A stretch of 64,000 nt of DNA, taken from Eremothecium cymbalariae DBVPG#7215. Its lineage: Eukaryota; Ascomycota; Saccharomycetes; Saccharomycetales; Saccharomycetaceae. Both the position numbers and the translations under genes were made by a program. The DNA lies in contig NC_016450.1 in NCBI RefSeq assembly GCF_000235365.1, forward strand, positions 1,488,001 through 1,552,000. The letters run 5' to 3'. Positions 28,240 to 38,228 of this stretch are shown one piece after another; position 1 is the first letter of the stretch; every line of letters starts with the position of its first letter. A model generated the notes under the pieces. It was not told the DNA's origin and searched no databases. It saw nothing but the letters and a program-made list of their open reading frames with translations.

Positions 28240-30033
28240 TCAGACCTCTTGTTTAACACCAGTACTGGTGGTGACAGCATCATCGCCGTGCTTCTCATAT
28301 ACAGCTCTTTCAGCAGCAAAAGTCTCTACTTCTTGCCATTTTTCAAACCATTGAGAGAAATCGAACAACTTGACACCTTCGGGGACACCATCAATAGGGA
28401 AAAAGTAGATCAGGATAACATAAGTTACTGCGGCCACGAAGTATCCGACAAAGTAGTTTAGGTAGTAGATCTTTTGGGCACCAACCGGAACATGCGCACC
28501 AAGAGAGCCTAGGAAGCCTGCAAAGTTTGGTATGATACCAATGATGTAGGCAACGACCGCCCTCCAGTTGGTTCCATACTTATTGTACATGTAGTAGGAG
28601 CCTCGTTTGTTGGTGTAACAGTGATGAAGGTTGACATAACCTTTTCTAACGATGTAATAATCTGCAGCAATAACACCTGCAATGGAAGACAGAAATACAG
28701 CATATGCAGCTAAGGCATCTGTGAATTTACTGGATGACGCCATGAGATTCCACGGACATATTACTAGAGATATAAATGCACAAATGTATGAACCACGCCT
28801 AATATTAATGAATTTTGGCAATAGGGCAGTCATATCAGTGCCTGCTGGAATCGCATTCCCTGATAGATTAGCTCCCAGTTGGTCAAAACAGAAGATTGCA
28901 GAAATCAAAAAAATACCAGCGCGATTACCAGAGGAATAGTTTGATAAAAATCTTTTTAATGTAATTAATGGGTTCCATTCATTCACATTATAAATTGTAA
29001 AAGTAGAAGAGGTCACAAGGATGGCAATCAGAGAGATGGTGGAGAAAACCACTGGCAATATGAACAATTGAGAATAAACAGAGGACCTTGAGTTTTTTGA
29101 GAAACGGGAGAAATCCGGTGCATTTAAAATCAATGTGGAGAAATTATCTAACGCACTAATTAATGCTCTAATAACAGGCCATGCAAGTTCAGTACCTTCC
29201 AAAGACCTCTCCCTTAAGGAACCGAAGGCGAAATGACCACGAGATTTTACAATTGCCCAAATCAAAAATCCAAAAGCAGCAAAAGGCGTAATTGCAGATT
29301 TTACAGCAAAGATGTACCTCAAGCTATGAGGTGGGAACCACAGAAAAGGCAAACTGAACAACCAAAACAAAATAAAACACAATAGTTCAAAATCATTCAA
29401 GTTAACATTAGAAATGTGGTCTCCAAATTTCTGAGGTAAATCAGTACCAAATAAAGACATTAGCATCAATTGAATACACTGGCCACCTAACCATGCCAAA
29501 GTAGAATACCATACACAAGCCATGACAACACGATTCAAAACGACCCAAACAGAAAAATACGTACCAAATGTGATTCTCGATGAAATTGGGAAAGAAATAT
29601 GATAGGTGCTACCCACTCGGGAACTTAAAACCAAAAAGATAGCAACCAAACTATAACCAAACCATACACAAACCCATGTCTGCCACCAATTCAAGCCCAG
29701 TTGTAAACCAGTAGCACAAATTTGCCAGGTGTTGACGTTGAAAGCTCCTGAAATCCAAAAGAACACAAACTGCTTCGAACTCCATACACGCCTCTTCTGT
29801 TCAACAGGCGCTAAATCATCGTTGTATAAAAAGGACTCAATAACATTTTCAGCCCTGCTAACGGAACTACCATGACGCTGTTTCACCTCCAAAAACCTCA
29901 CCACCTTTTGAAAGAAATTTTTTGGTTCCTGGTTCAAATACCTCTCTTCGACCTTCGTATCCAATTTTTGAGTTGGATAATTTATATCATCATCAGCGGG
30001 TGCCTTTTTGATCGATATAATTCGAGAAGCCAT
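28240..30033 (-). CDS. FUI1: Uridine permease-like transporter, NCS1 family
   Basis: 597 residues (S. cerevisiae Fui1 639), plasma-membrane nucleobase/nucleoside:proton symporter family with about twelve membrane segments. Blocks shared with Fui1 rather than Fur4 or Dal4 include WISGAFNVNTWQICATGLQL, SALDNFSTLILNAPDFSRF, GANLSGNAIPAGTDMTALLP and NKYGTNWRAVVAYIIGI. The cytosolic N-terminus has several lysines (KKAPADDD..., KVEERYLNQ) suited to ubiquitin-driven turnover. The next gene, PSA1, is divergent across 1.7 kb. The neighbours of S. cerevisiae FUI1 are not present, so it may have moved here or lost its old context. Uridine as substrate is inferred. Confidence 0.87.
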   Translation of the reverse strand: MASRIISIKKAPADDDINYPTQKLDTKVEERYLNQEPKNFFQKVVRFLEVKQRHGSSVSRAENVIESFLYNDDLAPVEQKRRVWSSKQFVFFWISGAFNVNTWQICATGLQLGLNWWQTWVCVWFGYSLVAIFLVLSSRVGSTYHISFPISSRITFGTYFSVWVVLNRVVMACVWYSTLAWLGGQCIQLMLMSLFGTDLPQKFGDHISNVNLNDFELLCFILFWLFSLPFLWFPPHSLRYIFAVKSAITPFAAFGFLIWAIVKSRGHFAFGSLRERSLEGTELAWPVIRALISALDNFSTLILNAPDFSRFSKNSRSSVYSQLFILPVVFSTISLIAILVTSSTFTIYNVNEWNPLITLKRFLSNYSSGNRAGIFLISAIFCFDQLGANLSGNAIPAGTDMTALLPKFINIRRGSYICAFISLVICPWNLMASSSKFTDALAAYAVFLSSIAGVIAADYYIVRKGYVNLHHCYTNKRGSYYMYNKYGTNWRAVVAYIIGIIPNFAGFLGSLGAHVPVGAQKIYYLNYFVGYFVAAVTYVILIYFFPIDGVPEGVKLFDFSQWFEKWQEVETFAAERAVYEKHGDDAVTTSTGVKQEV

Positions 30034-31758
30034 TGGTATGTAAGAGGTAAGAACGATCGCAGCTTGTCCTGCCGTTAGATGCTTAAACGATGCTAAAATT
30101 ACAGTCGATACTGGTTAAGTCCTGTCCACTTTATATACTTCCGCTGGAGATAGTCGATCTTCCATCCTTCAAATGTCCATCATCTCGTCGGGTCGTTTTC
30201 CGTTTTTGATATGAATAATACAATATTTTAAACGTTTTCTTCCTATTATCGATAACGTACGGCTCTAGCAACTGAGGAATTCCTCGAGCGATGCGCTCGA
30301 GGAAAAAAAACGTGAAGTTGCTTTTTTAATTGCCCCTTACAGCAATTTCTCATAATGAAAGGTGCTAATTGAAGGTCGAGAGAGCTTGGCACCTGAAGAC
30401 GCATGTCAGTGGAACAGACACAAGTGTCTCCACAAGGCAGGACAATTCCTTTTTCCGTTCTTGAGGATGTATGGGGATCTTATGTTTTTAACGGAAGTCC
30501 AGAAAAACCTGCATAGCGTCTTAACATCGGTAGTTGCCTAAGAAATATTGGACATTAAATGTCCATGGACAATCAATCATATAGGTCTCATATGCAAAAA
30601 TAACCAACAGTCTTATTGCTTGGAAATGTTGCACAAAAGGTTGTAGCTTATCAAACTTTTAGAATACTATTTGTACCTAATTGCGATGTATTGCCTACTT
30701 GCGGTATTCCAAGTTGCGGTACTATTCATTGGGCAGCAATTCTTTTAGCCGTCTCAATTCTTCCGTTGAGCCCAATCCAAACGCAACTTGGTTGGTTATA
30801 TATATATCGACTATGTTGTCCATTATATTGGCATTCTTCCCATGGAGAGCATGTGTTAGCAGACGATCACTTACTCGTGCACCCATCCACACCGACAAGA
30901 CGGTTACTTTATAATTTCCCAAAATGAGGACACATTTCATATCTCTTGGCTTCCACTCCCGTAAGAGTCGCGCATCTGGGATTCCTCCACGCACCACAGC
31001 CAAGCCCCTATTGAGTACCTCTAAGCTTCTGGGCCAATCACGCACACCACAAAACCATGGGAAAGAACACAAAATTCTCGAGCATTAGCTTGGCCCTTAC
31101 CTCACCCTCACCAGTTCCTTCCCACCATAAAACAGCAGAAAAACCTTGACACACACACTATGGGCTTTATTTACTGTTACTGTATACGTTCTTGGTGTCT
31201 TGTCGTCCGCTCTAAAGAAATCTCTTCCGTAGAATGTCAGTAATGCGGGATAGCACAGATAGCAGCCACGTAATACATAATAAAAACTAAAAAAGAAAAT
31301 ACCACCACGCCTGTACAGTGTGTAGTTAATGGCCCTGTTGCTATAATTACAACAGCAAACAAAGGAGTTTGGTCAGGCCCGGTTGGTCTGCGAAAGGGCC
31401 AGAGCGTCACTTCGAACAGAAGGTTTTTTAAAAAACAGTGTACACGCACTTCTTTATAGGCACTTAGTGGTGTGTAGAGAACAACAATGTAGTAGCAAGA
31501 GTAGATTATGTTGAACGTTTGTGTGTCTCCCTGGTGAGTTTTATTGAGAGTTTCTGAACTTTTTATATAATAATTTTATATATACGTCGATGGTTTTTCC
31601 AAAAGTAATGCTCTAATATAAGTTCTTACAAAAAAAATTAACATTTTAGTTTCGTTAAAATTTAGTCCTCTGAGAAGAAAGTCGAGCCTTTCAACTAGTT
31701 AATAAGTATTGAGTGGCTTTCATTTATAATATAATCATAATAACAAGATTTAGAAATA
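30034..31758. other. Long divergent region FUI1/PSA1
   Basis: 1,725 bases. It includes a perfect hairpin at 30280-30304 (listed separately). On the minus strand, 31072-30722 is open for 116 codons and is not obviously low-complexity (ends GSTEELRRLKELLPNE), but it matches nothing I know and overlaps two frames on the other strand. The 300 bp before PSA1 are AT-rich with TATATA elements near 31580. Nothing else seen. Confidence 0.45.
30280..30304. repeat. Perfect 11-bp-arm hairpin with CTCGAG core
   Basis: TTCCTCGAGCG pairs with CGCTCGAGGAA around the loop ATG. It is preceded by an overlapping GAGGAATTCCTC palindrome and followed by an A run. It lies about 250 bp upstream of the FUI1 start. 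Confidence 0.88.
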
Positions 31759-32844
31759 ATGAAGGGGTTAATTCTAGTTGGTGGTTATGGTACCAGGTTG
31801 AGGCCTTTGACGTTGACAGTTCCTAAGCCTTTGGTTGAATTTGGTAATAGGCCTATGATTTTGCACCAAATTGAGGCATTGGCAGCAGCAGGTGTTACTG
31901 ATATTGTATTGGCGGTAAATTATAGACCAGAGGTGATGGTGGAAACGTTGAAGAAGTATGAAAGGGAATATGGGGTTTCTATTACTTTTTCTGTGGAGGC
32001 AGAGCCTCTTGGTACAGCAGGTCCGTTAAAGTTGGCGGAAAAAGTTTTGAAAAAGGACAAGTCTCCCTTTTTTGTTCTAAACTCAGATGTTATCTGTGAT
32101 TATCCATTTAAGGAATTGGCAATTTTCCATAAGGCACACGGTGGTAAAGGTACGATTGTTGCCACAAAGGTTGATGAGCCTTCCAAGTATGGTGTTATTG
32201 TTCACGATATTGCTACACCCAATCTGATTGATAGGTTTGTGGAGAAGCCAGTTGAATTCGTTGGTAACAGAATTAATGCTGGGTTGTATATTTTGAATCC
32301 TGAAGTCATTGATTTAATTGAAATGAGACCAACCTCTATTGAGAAGGAGACTTTCCCTATCTTGGTGGAGCAGAAATCCTTGTACTCCTTTGATTTGGAG
32401 GGTTATTGGATGGATGTCGGTCAGCCAAAGGATTTCTTAGCCGGCACAGTCTTGTACTTGAGCTCCTTAGCAAAGAGAGATTCTAAACAACTAGCCAAGG
32501 GTGACAATATTGTTGGCAATGTTATGATTGACCCATCCGCCAGCATCTCTTCTACAGCTAAGATCGGTCCTGATGTTGTAGTTGGTCCCAATGTCATTAT
32601 TGGTGATGGTGTTAGAATTGCTAGGTCTGTCGTTTTGTCAGACTCTACCATCAAGGACCATTCTTTGGTGAAGTCCACAATTGTTGGCTGGAATTCTACT
32701 GTAGGTAAATGGTGTCGTCTAGAAGGTGTTTCAGTTTTGGGTGATGATGTGGAAGTTAAGGATGAAATCTACGTTAACGGTGGTAAAGTCTTACCACATA
32801 AATCTATTTCCGCTAATGTTCCAAAGGAAGCCATTATTATGTGA
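31759..32844 (+). CDS. PSA1: GDP-mannose pyrophosphorylase (mannose-1-phosphate guanylyltransferase)
   Basis: 361 residues, the same length as S. cerevisiae Psa1. The nucleotidyltransferase signature [11 protein letters not shown] starts at residue 8, the sugar-binding FVEKP is present at about 160, and the C-terminal third has hexapeptide repeats of a left-handed beta-helix. The enzyme makes GDP-mannose from mannose-1-phosphate and GTP in the cytosol for N- and O-glycosylation, GPI anchors and mannan. MBP1 follows tail-to-tail, as in S. cerevisiae. Confidence 0.97.
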   Translation: MKGLILVGGYGTRLRPLTLTVPKPLVEFGNRPMILHQIEALAAAGVTDIVLAVNYRPEVMVETLKKYEREYGVSITFSVEAEPLGTAGPLKLAEKVLKKDKSPFFVLNSDVICDYPFKELAIFHKAHGGKGTIVATKVDEPSKYGVIVHDIATPNLIDRFVEKPVEFVGNRINAGLYILNPEVIDLIEMRPTSIEKETFPILVEQKSLYSFDLEGYWMDVGQPKDFLAGTVLYLSSLAKRDSKQLAKGDNIVGNVMIDPSASISSTAKIGPDVVVGPNVIIGDGVRIARSVVLSDSTIKDHSLVKSTIVGWNSTVGKWCRLEGVSVLGDDVEVKDEIYVNGGKVLPHKSISANVPKEAIIM

Positions 32845-33550
32845 AGTTAACTAAAGTAGAACCGAATTAAATATAAGAGAGAATGAATGACTGAGTGAAG
32901 AGGTTTGCTGACGATTTTATATTAATGATATGGTGAGATTCCTTTTTTATTGCAATTGATTTTCAATTTTAATATTTTCGTTTTAACTTTTGTTTCACCG
33001 ACAAATAAAGAATGTCAATTTTAATTCTATACCCGTCTTCGATCGAAGGTTGACAACTTTAGTTATTGCAATTGAAGCAAATATCCAATTAAAAGAACTA
33101 GAACAAGAAAACAAAAATAACAAATTATAAAAAAATGTCCAAAAAATCAATGATTAATGAGTTTGTATTGTTTGTCATTTGTTTAGTACCCGTTCCATTT
33201 ATTCAATCGTTTATTATATTCACATGAACTTTTTAAATCCTATGTTACTTTTCAGAAGCGGGCCTGCCGTTATTTTATTTTATTTACTATTTTATAATAA
33301 TGCACCGTCAATCACCGTATGATCTATTTTGACTGGCATATTGAAAAGGAGGAAAGTCAATAATCTATGTAACTAAATGAGGAGAAAAAAAATAACAGAA
33401 CTTACCTCGTTATATAACTGTATAGATCATGTACATTCTATGTAGTAGTAGAATGAAGTCAATGAATAAAAGATAGTTTGTTTCCTGTCCGAGTACTAAT
33501 TTTTTTTCTTATATATGTGCCTTTTATTGCAGCTCAATTACCTGAGTAGT
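32845..33550. other. Convergent intergenic PSA1/MBP1
   Basis: 706 bases, AT-rich, larger than other convergent gaps here. It holds a 30-codon frame with a strong start context at 33135 (listed separately). No RNA gene recognised. Confidence 0.45.
33135..33227 (+). CDS. Candidate 30-residue hydrophobic small protein
   Basis: The ATG sits in AAAAAAATGTC, a near-ideal yeast start context, and is followed by 30 codons ending at TGA 33225-33227. The product has a short polar N-terminus (MSKKSMINE) and then a continuous hydrophobic stretch (FVLFVICLVPVPFIQSFIIF), like a single-span membrane peptide. I know no homologue. In such AT-rich DNA, hydrophobic micro-frames occur by chance, so this is only a candidate. 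Confidence 0.2.
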   Translation: MSKKSMINEFVLFVICLVPVPFIQSFIIFT

Positions 33551-35953
33551 TCATGTCACCCCATTGGGATTATTAATCTTTTTAGCTTCGTTATCGTCAT
33601 TTAACTGTTGCAATATAACATCCAAAAAGTTATCTACTTCATCCAATTCCATATCTGTCCCTTGAGATATCATTTTTCTAAATTTTTGAACTTTAGAATT
33701 ACCGCATAATAATTCTAGCATCTGTTTTATTTTTGCTTTGCGTCTCAACTGCAGTATTGCCAATTCCTTGATACCAGTAATTAGATTTGGATTAATGGAA
33801 GGGCCAGATTTACTTTCTGATTCCTCTTGATGTTTATCTATCTCCTGTTCTTGTTCATTTATTAACCTCTGTAGCTGAATTCTTTGTCCCTTCTCTAATA
33901 TATTCATAAGACATTTTTGTTTCACGGTAAATCGTGATTGAAGCTCATCGATCGCTTGAGTTATGTCTTCCATGGTTTGCCCAATTTGTTCATATTTCTT
34001 TATATCTAAAGTCTCCAATATCTTTATGTCAACAGAGGCCACAGTATTATTCATACTCTTCAACATCTTCTTTATGCTCTGTAATTCTTGGCTCCTATCT
34101 TGATATAACCCTTGATATGAATCCGCCATATCTTTCATTAAATTTATTACTTCCGGTATTGCCCTTGAAACACTCGTAGCCGCCTGTGAAGGAAACATAT
34201 CCCCAGTATGAATAAAAGAGGCAGATGCAGATGCCGCCGCTGCACCTGCTGGTCCGGTTATCACTGCACCCGTTGATGTTGATGCAGGCGAATGTGTCGT
34301 CCCATTTCCATAGTGATATGAATGCTCCGAATAGTTTAAAGTCCTGGAAAATTTATTATTAATGAACACATCCGCCGTTACTCCATCATAGTTTTTAAGT
34401 GTACTTAGAGCACCACTTCCTAAAAGGGTCTGAAAAAACTTCTTGTCTCCGTTGATTGCAGCAATATGCAAAGGCGTATTGCCCTTATCATCTTGGGTAT
34501 TAATTAGAGTTTCGATACGATATTGTGGGGAAAAATCCTTGATTTTCGATAATAGGACATCCAAATAGTAAAGTGCAGATTGCGTATTAGATCTTCTCTT
34601 CACAATATGATGAACAACTGTCTGCGATTGAGAATCTATGTCAAAAACAGTGTCCTGTAATAGTTGAAATATACGAGGATACGTGCGTTTCGTGTAACTG
34701 TTGTGAAACATTGAAGCTCTCATTAACGGCGTTTCTCCTGCGTGATTAACAGCTCGATGACTGGCACCAGCTTGTAATAGAGCTTCAACAATTGGTAAAT
34801 TTCCCATTGCGCACGCCCAATGAAACGCTGTGTGATGTTCTGAATCAATCCAAGCATCAATGTAAGGGGTTGAATGTGGAGGATTTAGTAGTTCTATCGG
34901 TACAGCGTTGGTATTTTGCATTTCAGAATTTATAAAATAATCCACTAGCTTCGCCAAGTAGTCATTTACCTTTTGGTCTAAATCTGATGTAGGTGGTCTA
35001 GATTGCATTGAGTAGCGCGGGAGCATGGCTCCAATTGGAGAAGTGGCACTGCCTACACGTTGTGTATCAAATGGTACTGGGGCTGAAAAATCACTCGGGG
35101 ATGAAGGTAACGAGGAGGAGGAAGACACAGGCTCTTCTTTACCTGTCATCAACTGTGTATTTAGCCTATTGCTACCAACCGGGCCCTCTGCAATGTAAGC
35201 CAAATTCGTCTCTATATCACTGGATAAGCCGTCCTCAATATCCAATTCTTCATATTTCTGCTGAGATATCTGTTGTTGTAACTTGTCTTGGTAATGCTGT
35301 TGTTCATCTATATTTACACCTCGTTGTAAAGTGGACTGTATCGAAGGTAGATTATGAGAAGATATCGTAGAGATTGTTATCGAAGGCTTGTGAAATCCCG
35401 TCACGTCGCTCCGAGACCTTTGCAACGCAGCATCACCAGAAGCCGGAATCCTGTCCAATTTTTTGCTTCTTGGTGGCCTACCTCTACGTTTAGGAATAAC
35501 AGAACCAGATGCATTATTCAAAGCACCTGACGGGCTCTTGCCAGTACCCTTCTTGGTCGAATCAGATCTCGATGCATGATGATGCTTAGGGGCCTGTGGA
35601 GGAGATGCAGACCCGTCTCGTTGACTAAAGTCAAACAACGGTCTTAGCTCCTCAAGCACATCAAACTTTTCCGCCAATCGACGTGCAATATCTAGAGGAA
35701 CCCAAGTCCCCTGATATTTCCCAAACCCACCTTGAACCTTCTCATGTATATCCTTTATTACCTCCTTCTCCAAAATTCTAGTCCTTTTAGCCTTTGCAAA
35801 TTTGGCGGCTTTCAATATATGTGTCGCATTTACCCAATCATCAGCCTTCCGCTTCATTATGGACCCCGTAGGGTGAATAAACTCATAAACTTCAACCCCA
35901 GAGTACTTCGCCGAATATATTTGGTCTCGTGATGCTACTGAAGTCGACGACAT
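33551..35953 (-). CDS. MBP1: MBF transcription factor subunit Mbp1
   Basis: 800 residues (S. cerevisiae 833). The N-terminal KilA-N/APSES DNA-binding domain covers about 10-110 (KRKADDWVNATHILKAAKFAKAKRTR starts near residue 34). Basic AT-hook-like stretches follow (KRRGRPPRSKK). The ankyrin region runs from about 365 to 540 (TAFHWACAMGNLPIVEALL; GNTPLHIAAINGD). The C-terminus is helical and binds Swi6 in the family. Mbp1 recognises ACGCGT boxes to drive G1/S genes; ACGCG cores are visible upstream of MSH2 and RFC4 in this window. Synteny PSA1-MBP1-YDL057W is kept. Confidence 0.96.
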   Translation of the reverse strand: MSSTSVASRDQIYSAKYSGVEVYEFIHPTGSIMKRKADDWVNATHILKAAKFAKAKRTRILEKEVIKDIHEKVQGGFGKYQGTWVPLDIARRLAEKFDVLEELRPLFDFSQRDGSASPPQAPKHHHASRSDSTKKGTGKSPSGALNNASGSVIPKRRGRPPRSKKLDRIPASGDAALQRSRSDVTGFHKPSITISTISSHNLPSIQSTLQRGVNIDEQQHYQDKLQQQISQQKYEELDIEDGLSSDIETNLAYIAEGPVGSNRLNTQLMTGKEEPVSSSSSLPSSPSDFSAPVPFDTQRVGSATSPIGAMLPRYSMQSRPPTSDLDQKVNDYLAKLVDYFINSEMQNTNAVPIELLNPPHSTPYIDAWIDSEHHTAFHWACAMGNLPIVEALLQAGASHRAVNHAGETPLMRASMFHNSYTKRTYPRIFQLLQDTVFDIDSQSQTVVHHIVKRRSNTQSALYYLDVLLSKIKDFSPQYRIETLINTQDDKGNTPLHIAAINGDKKFFQTLLGSGALSTLKNYDGVTADVFINNKFSRTLNYSEHSYHYGNGTTHSPASTSTGAVITGPAGAAAASASASFIHTGDMFPSQAATSVSRAIPEVINLMKDMADSYQGLYQDRSQELQSIKKMLKSMNNTVASVDIKILETLDIKKYEQIGQTMEDITQAIDELQSRFTVKQKCLMNILEKGQRIQLQRLINEQEQEIDKHQEESESKSGPSINPNLITGIKELAILQLRRKAKIKQMLELLCGNSKVQKFRKMISQGTDMELDEVDNFLDVILQQLNDDNEAKKINNPNGVT

Positions 35954-36365
35954 CGCTTCAAAACTGTATAAAATTAATTATCACCCCAAAAATGTAATAA
36001 TAAAACGGACACTGGAAATCCATACAGCTCGTGTGCAGCAAACAAAAACAAATACAAAAAAACTGCTTCTTATCAAACTCACTACAACCCCCCCAAAATA
36101 TATCTATAATTCAATTGATACAACCTTTCCTTCTTCTTCCAGACAGGAACACCTACCCAAAGCTTACTTTACGGTACCTCTTTCAAAGAAGAGGAGGAGA
36201 GTTAACTTAATAACATTGGGGCTTACTGTAAACAAAAATCATGGAGTTCTTGGAATTTTTTTTAAGGCGACATAAAAAGCTTACCCGGAGAGCAATTACA
36301 AAGTAACGAAAGCAGTAGTTATACGACTGGATGAGACAGTATTTAAGAAGTAGAAAAAGGGTTTC
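35954..36365. other. Intergenic MBP1 promoter and 3' end of the hydrolase fusion
   Basis: 412 bases. A-rich tracts near the MBP1 start. An in-frame 80-codon stretch on the plus strand is low-complexity and is not called. Confidence 0.4.
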
Positions 36366-38228
36366 TTATTCTAGGAGCTGGTTTCTGAGTGTATTGATAT
36401 TATTGGGGGAGAATTTGAGTGTCTTTGTGAAGTAATTTTCAAATGAGTTGTGTTCTTCTAGGAAGATATCGATGAAAAGTCTCATAGTTTCGTAGGGTGA
36501 AGATAAAAGGTGAATAATGGTTGAGGATGGGGTCAGGTTGAATTCTTTTGCTATTATCGGGCCATTGGGGCCTAGTAATTCTAAAAAGTTCGAGGTGTAA
36601 GAACGGATGCGTTCGAGAAGAAGGTCATCTTTTGGAATTCCGAACGTTGAGAGCTCGAATTCCCGTGCGATGGTGTCTGGATCGACACCGAGAATGCCTA
36701 ATATAAGCATTGTCAAGACACCAGTAGTATCCTTTCCAGTGGAGCAACATATCAGGACGGCGTTTCTGCAACACAATTTGTGATTAATCAAACTTCTAAA
36801 AAAGGACTGGATACCGTCAATGCCTTGGAGAATGTGTTTGTATGCTTTATGGTGAAAGTATGGGGAAATGAACAACGATTGGTAATGGTCAAATGATTGT
36901 TCAGGCGGCATATTATGTTCTCCTTTTAGGTATAGCGTTTCCGTATCAATGCCATTGATTATCCTGGGATCTTGGGGGCCTATGGCGGAACATAAGTAGT
37001 ATACCTTGCCAATGTGCAAATTCGAAACCATGTAATCTATAACAGCGGCGGCCGCGCCTGATGGATTAGAACTTCGGTAAATTAGGCCGTGCTTGACTCG
37101 AAACCCAGAGGTAGTCAGATAGCCACCGATATCACGAAAATTAGAAATCCCAGAGGAGATATAAGGCAACGGCCACCGTTGAATTATATGGGGTATTTCT
37201 TTGGGTGCTTCTATTTCCAGGTGAAGTTCATAGAACCTTTGCGCTTGCTGAACGTTACCCAAGTGTGCCGCTATTTTATCAACCAGAACTGTGTGATAAC
37301 TAATTCTCCCACGTTTAAGTGGCAACCCAAGGGTATTTAAATCCCCAGGAGCGCCATAAAAGTTATGGTCTGCATATGGGATAATCTCTAATGTGTGTCT
37401 CCCATGGAACAAGTTTGCATAGTCACTGGCAGCACTGGCTGGAATAACAGCATCAGCTGAGCAGTACACAGACATAACCCACGATTTTTTATCAATCTGA
37501 GCAAATTTGGATGTGTCAATAGTGCCTGCACTCATTGTCTCCGTTTGTGGAATCCATAATTTCTGCCAAGAACCCTTTCTTAGTGCCCTACAGTAGTACC
37601 CTTTGTCTTGGTCCCAACCTGGATTCTGCTTGGCAGTTCTGATAAGTAAGCCACTGGAGTCGTATCTCCCACAACAATTTACCAAATTGGGTACATGATA
37701 GCGTCTTGCGAATTGAAACATCGCCACAACTCCACGAGAGTGCGCTACAATTGTATCCAACGTAAGTTTGTACCCAATTAATTGTTTGCAAGCATCACTG
37801 GTCGTAAACTGGAAGACCGAATGCACATCGTTAACATCTTGCTCTACAGTACGACCTAGCTCCGGATCTGCACTCTCCTCCGAATCACCCAAGCCACGAA
37901 AATCAATCCTCATAACATAATAACCATTCTCCGAAAGCTTATCAGCAAGAGCTCCTTGGTAGTTCGAGTTTTTGTGGGATTGATGTCCGTGTAATAACAA
38001 AACTAGCTTATGCATCGGCAATAAGTAAGTACCCTGATTCTTCACTTGTTCTCCAAGAGTTGAAAACTGAAGCGACTTCGGTTTCGATAGGATTGCTGCA
38101 ATACCATTGGATCTATGATGCAAACTATGTTTTATATACAGAAACTCCTCATTAGACTTTAAAGGACTGGTGTCTTCATGTGGGTTCTTAACAACACAGT
38201 ATTCAATCTCGTGATATTCCGGACTCAT
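36366..38228 (-). CDS. YDL057W-type alpha/beta hydrolase fused to a tyrosine-phosphatase-like domain
   Basis: 620 residues. Residues 1-330 match S. cerevisiae YDL057W (328 residues, uncharacterised): an alpha/beta hydrolase with LLLHGHQSH at the oxyanion region, nucleophile S164 in AHSRG, and likely acid D259 and H288 (ADHNFYG). From about 350 a second domain begins with NFRDIGGY and RSSNPSG, hallmarks of the fungal/bacterial Y_phosphatase3 type, and continues to a P-loop at 494-503 reading CCSTGKDTTG. The usual form is HCxxGKDRTG: the Cys (C495) is kept, but the His is Cys and the catalytic Arg is T501. The phosphatase domain is therefore probably inactive or altered. The reading frame is clean throughout, so this is one protein. 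The start ATG at 38228 replaces an in-frame TTG. Context (after MBP1) matches YDL057W. Substrates are unknown. Confidence 0.85.
   Translation of the reverse strand: MSPEYHEIEYCVVKNPHEDTSPLKSNEEFLYIKHSLHHRSNGIAAILSKPKSLQFSTLGEQVKNQGTYLLPMHKLVLLLHGHQSHKNSNYQGALADKLSENGYYVMRIDFRGLGDSEESADPELGRTVEQDVNDVHSVFQFTTSDACKQLIGYKLTLDTIVAHSRGVVAMFQFARRYHVPNLVNCCGRYDSSGLLIRTAKQNPGWDQDKGYYCRALRKGSWQKLWIPQTETMSAGTIDTSKFAQIDKKSWVMSVYCSADAVIPASAASDYANLFHGRHTLEIIPYADHNFYGAPGDLNTLGLPLKRGRISYHTVLVDKIAAHLGNVQQAQRFYELHLEIEAPKEIPHIIQRWPLPYISSGISNFRDIGGYLTTSGFRVKHGLIYRSSNPSGAAAAVIDYMVSNLHIGKVYYLCSAIGPQDPRIINGIDTETLYLKGEHNMPPEQSFDHYQSLFISPYFHHKAYKHILQGIDGIQSFFRSLINHKLCCRNAVLICCSTGKDTTGVLTMLILGILGVDPDTIAREFELSTFGIPKDDLLLERIRSYTSNFLELLGPNGPIIAKEFNLTPSSTIIHLLSSPYETMRLFIDIFLEEHNSFENYFTKTLKFSPNNINTLRNQLLE

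Noticed and set aside
30722..31072. 116-codon minus-strand frame between FUI1 and PSA1
   Set aside because: Not low-complexity, but it overlaps two plus-strand frames, has no recognised relative, and lies in a probable regulatory region. Left unannotated.
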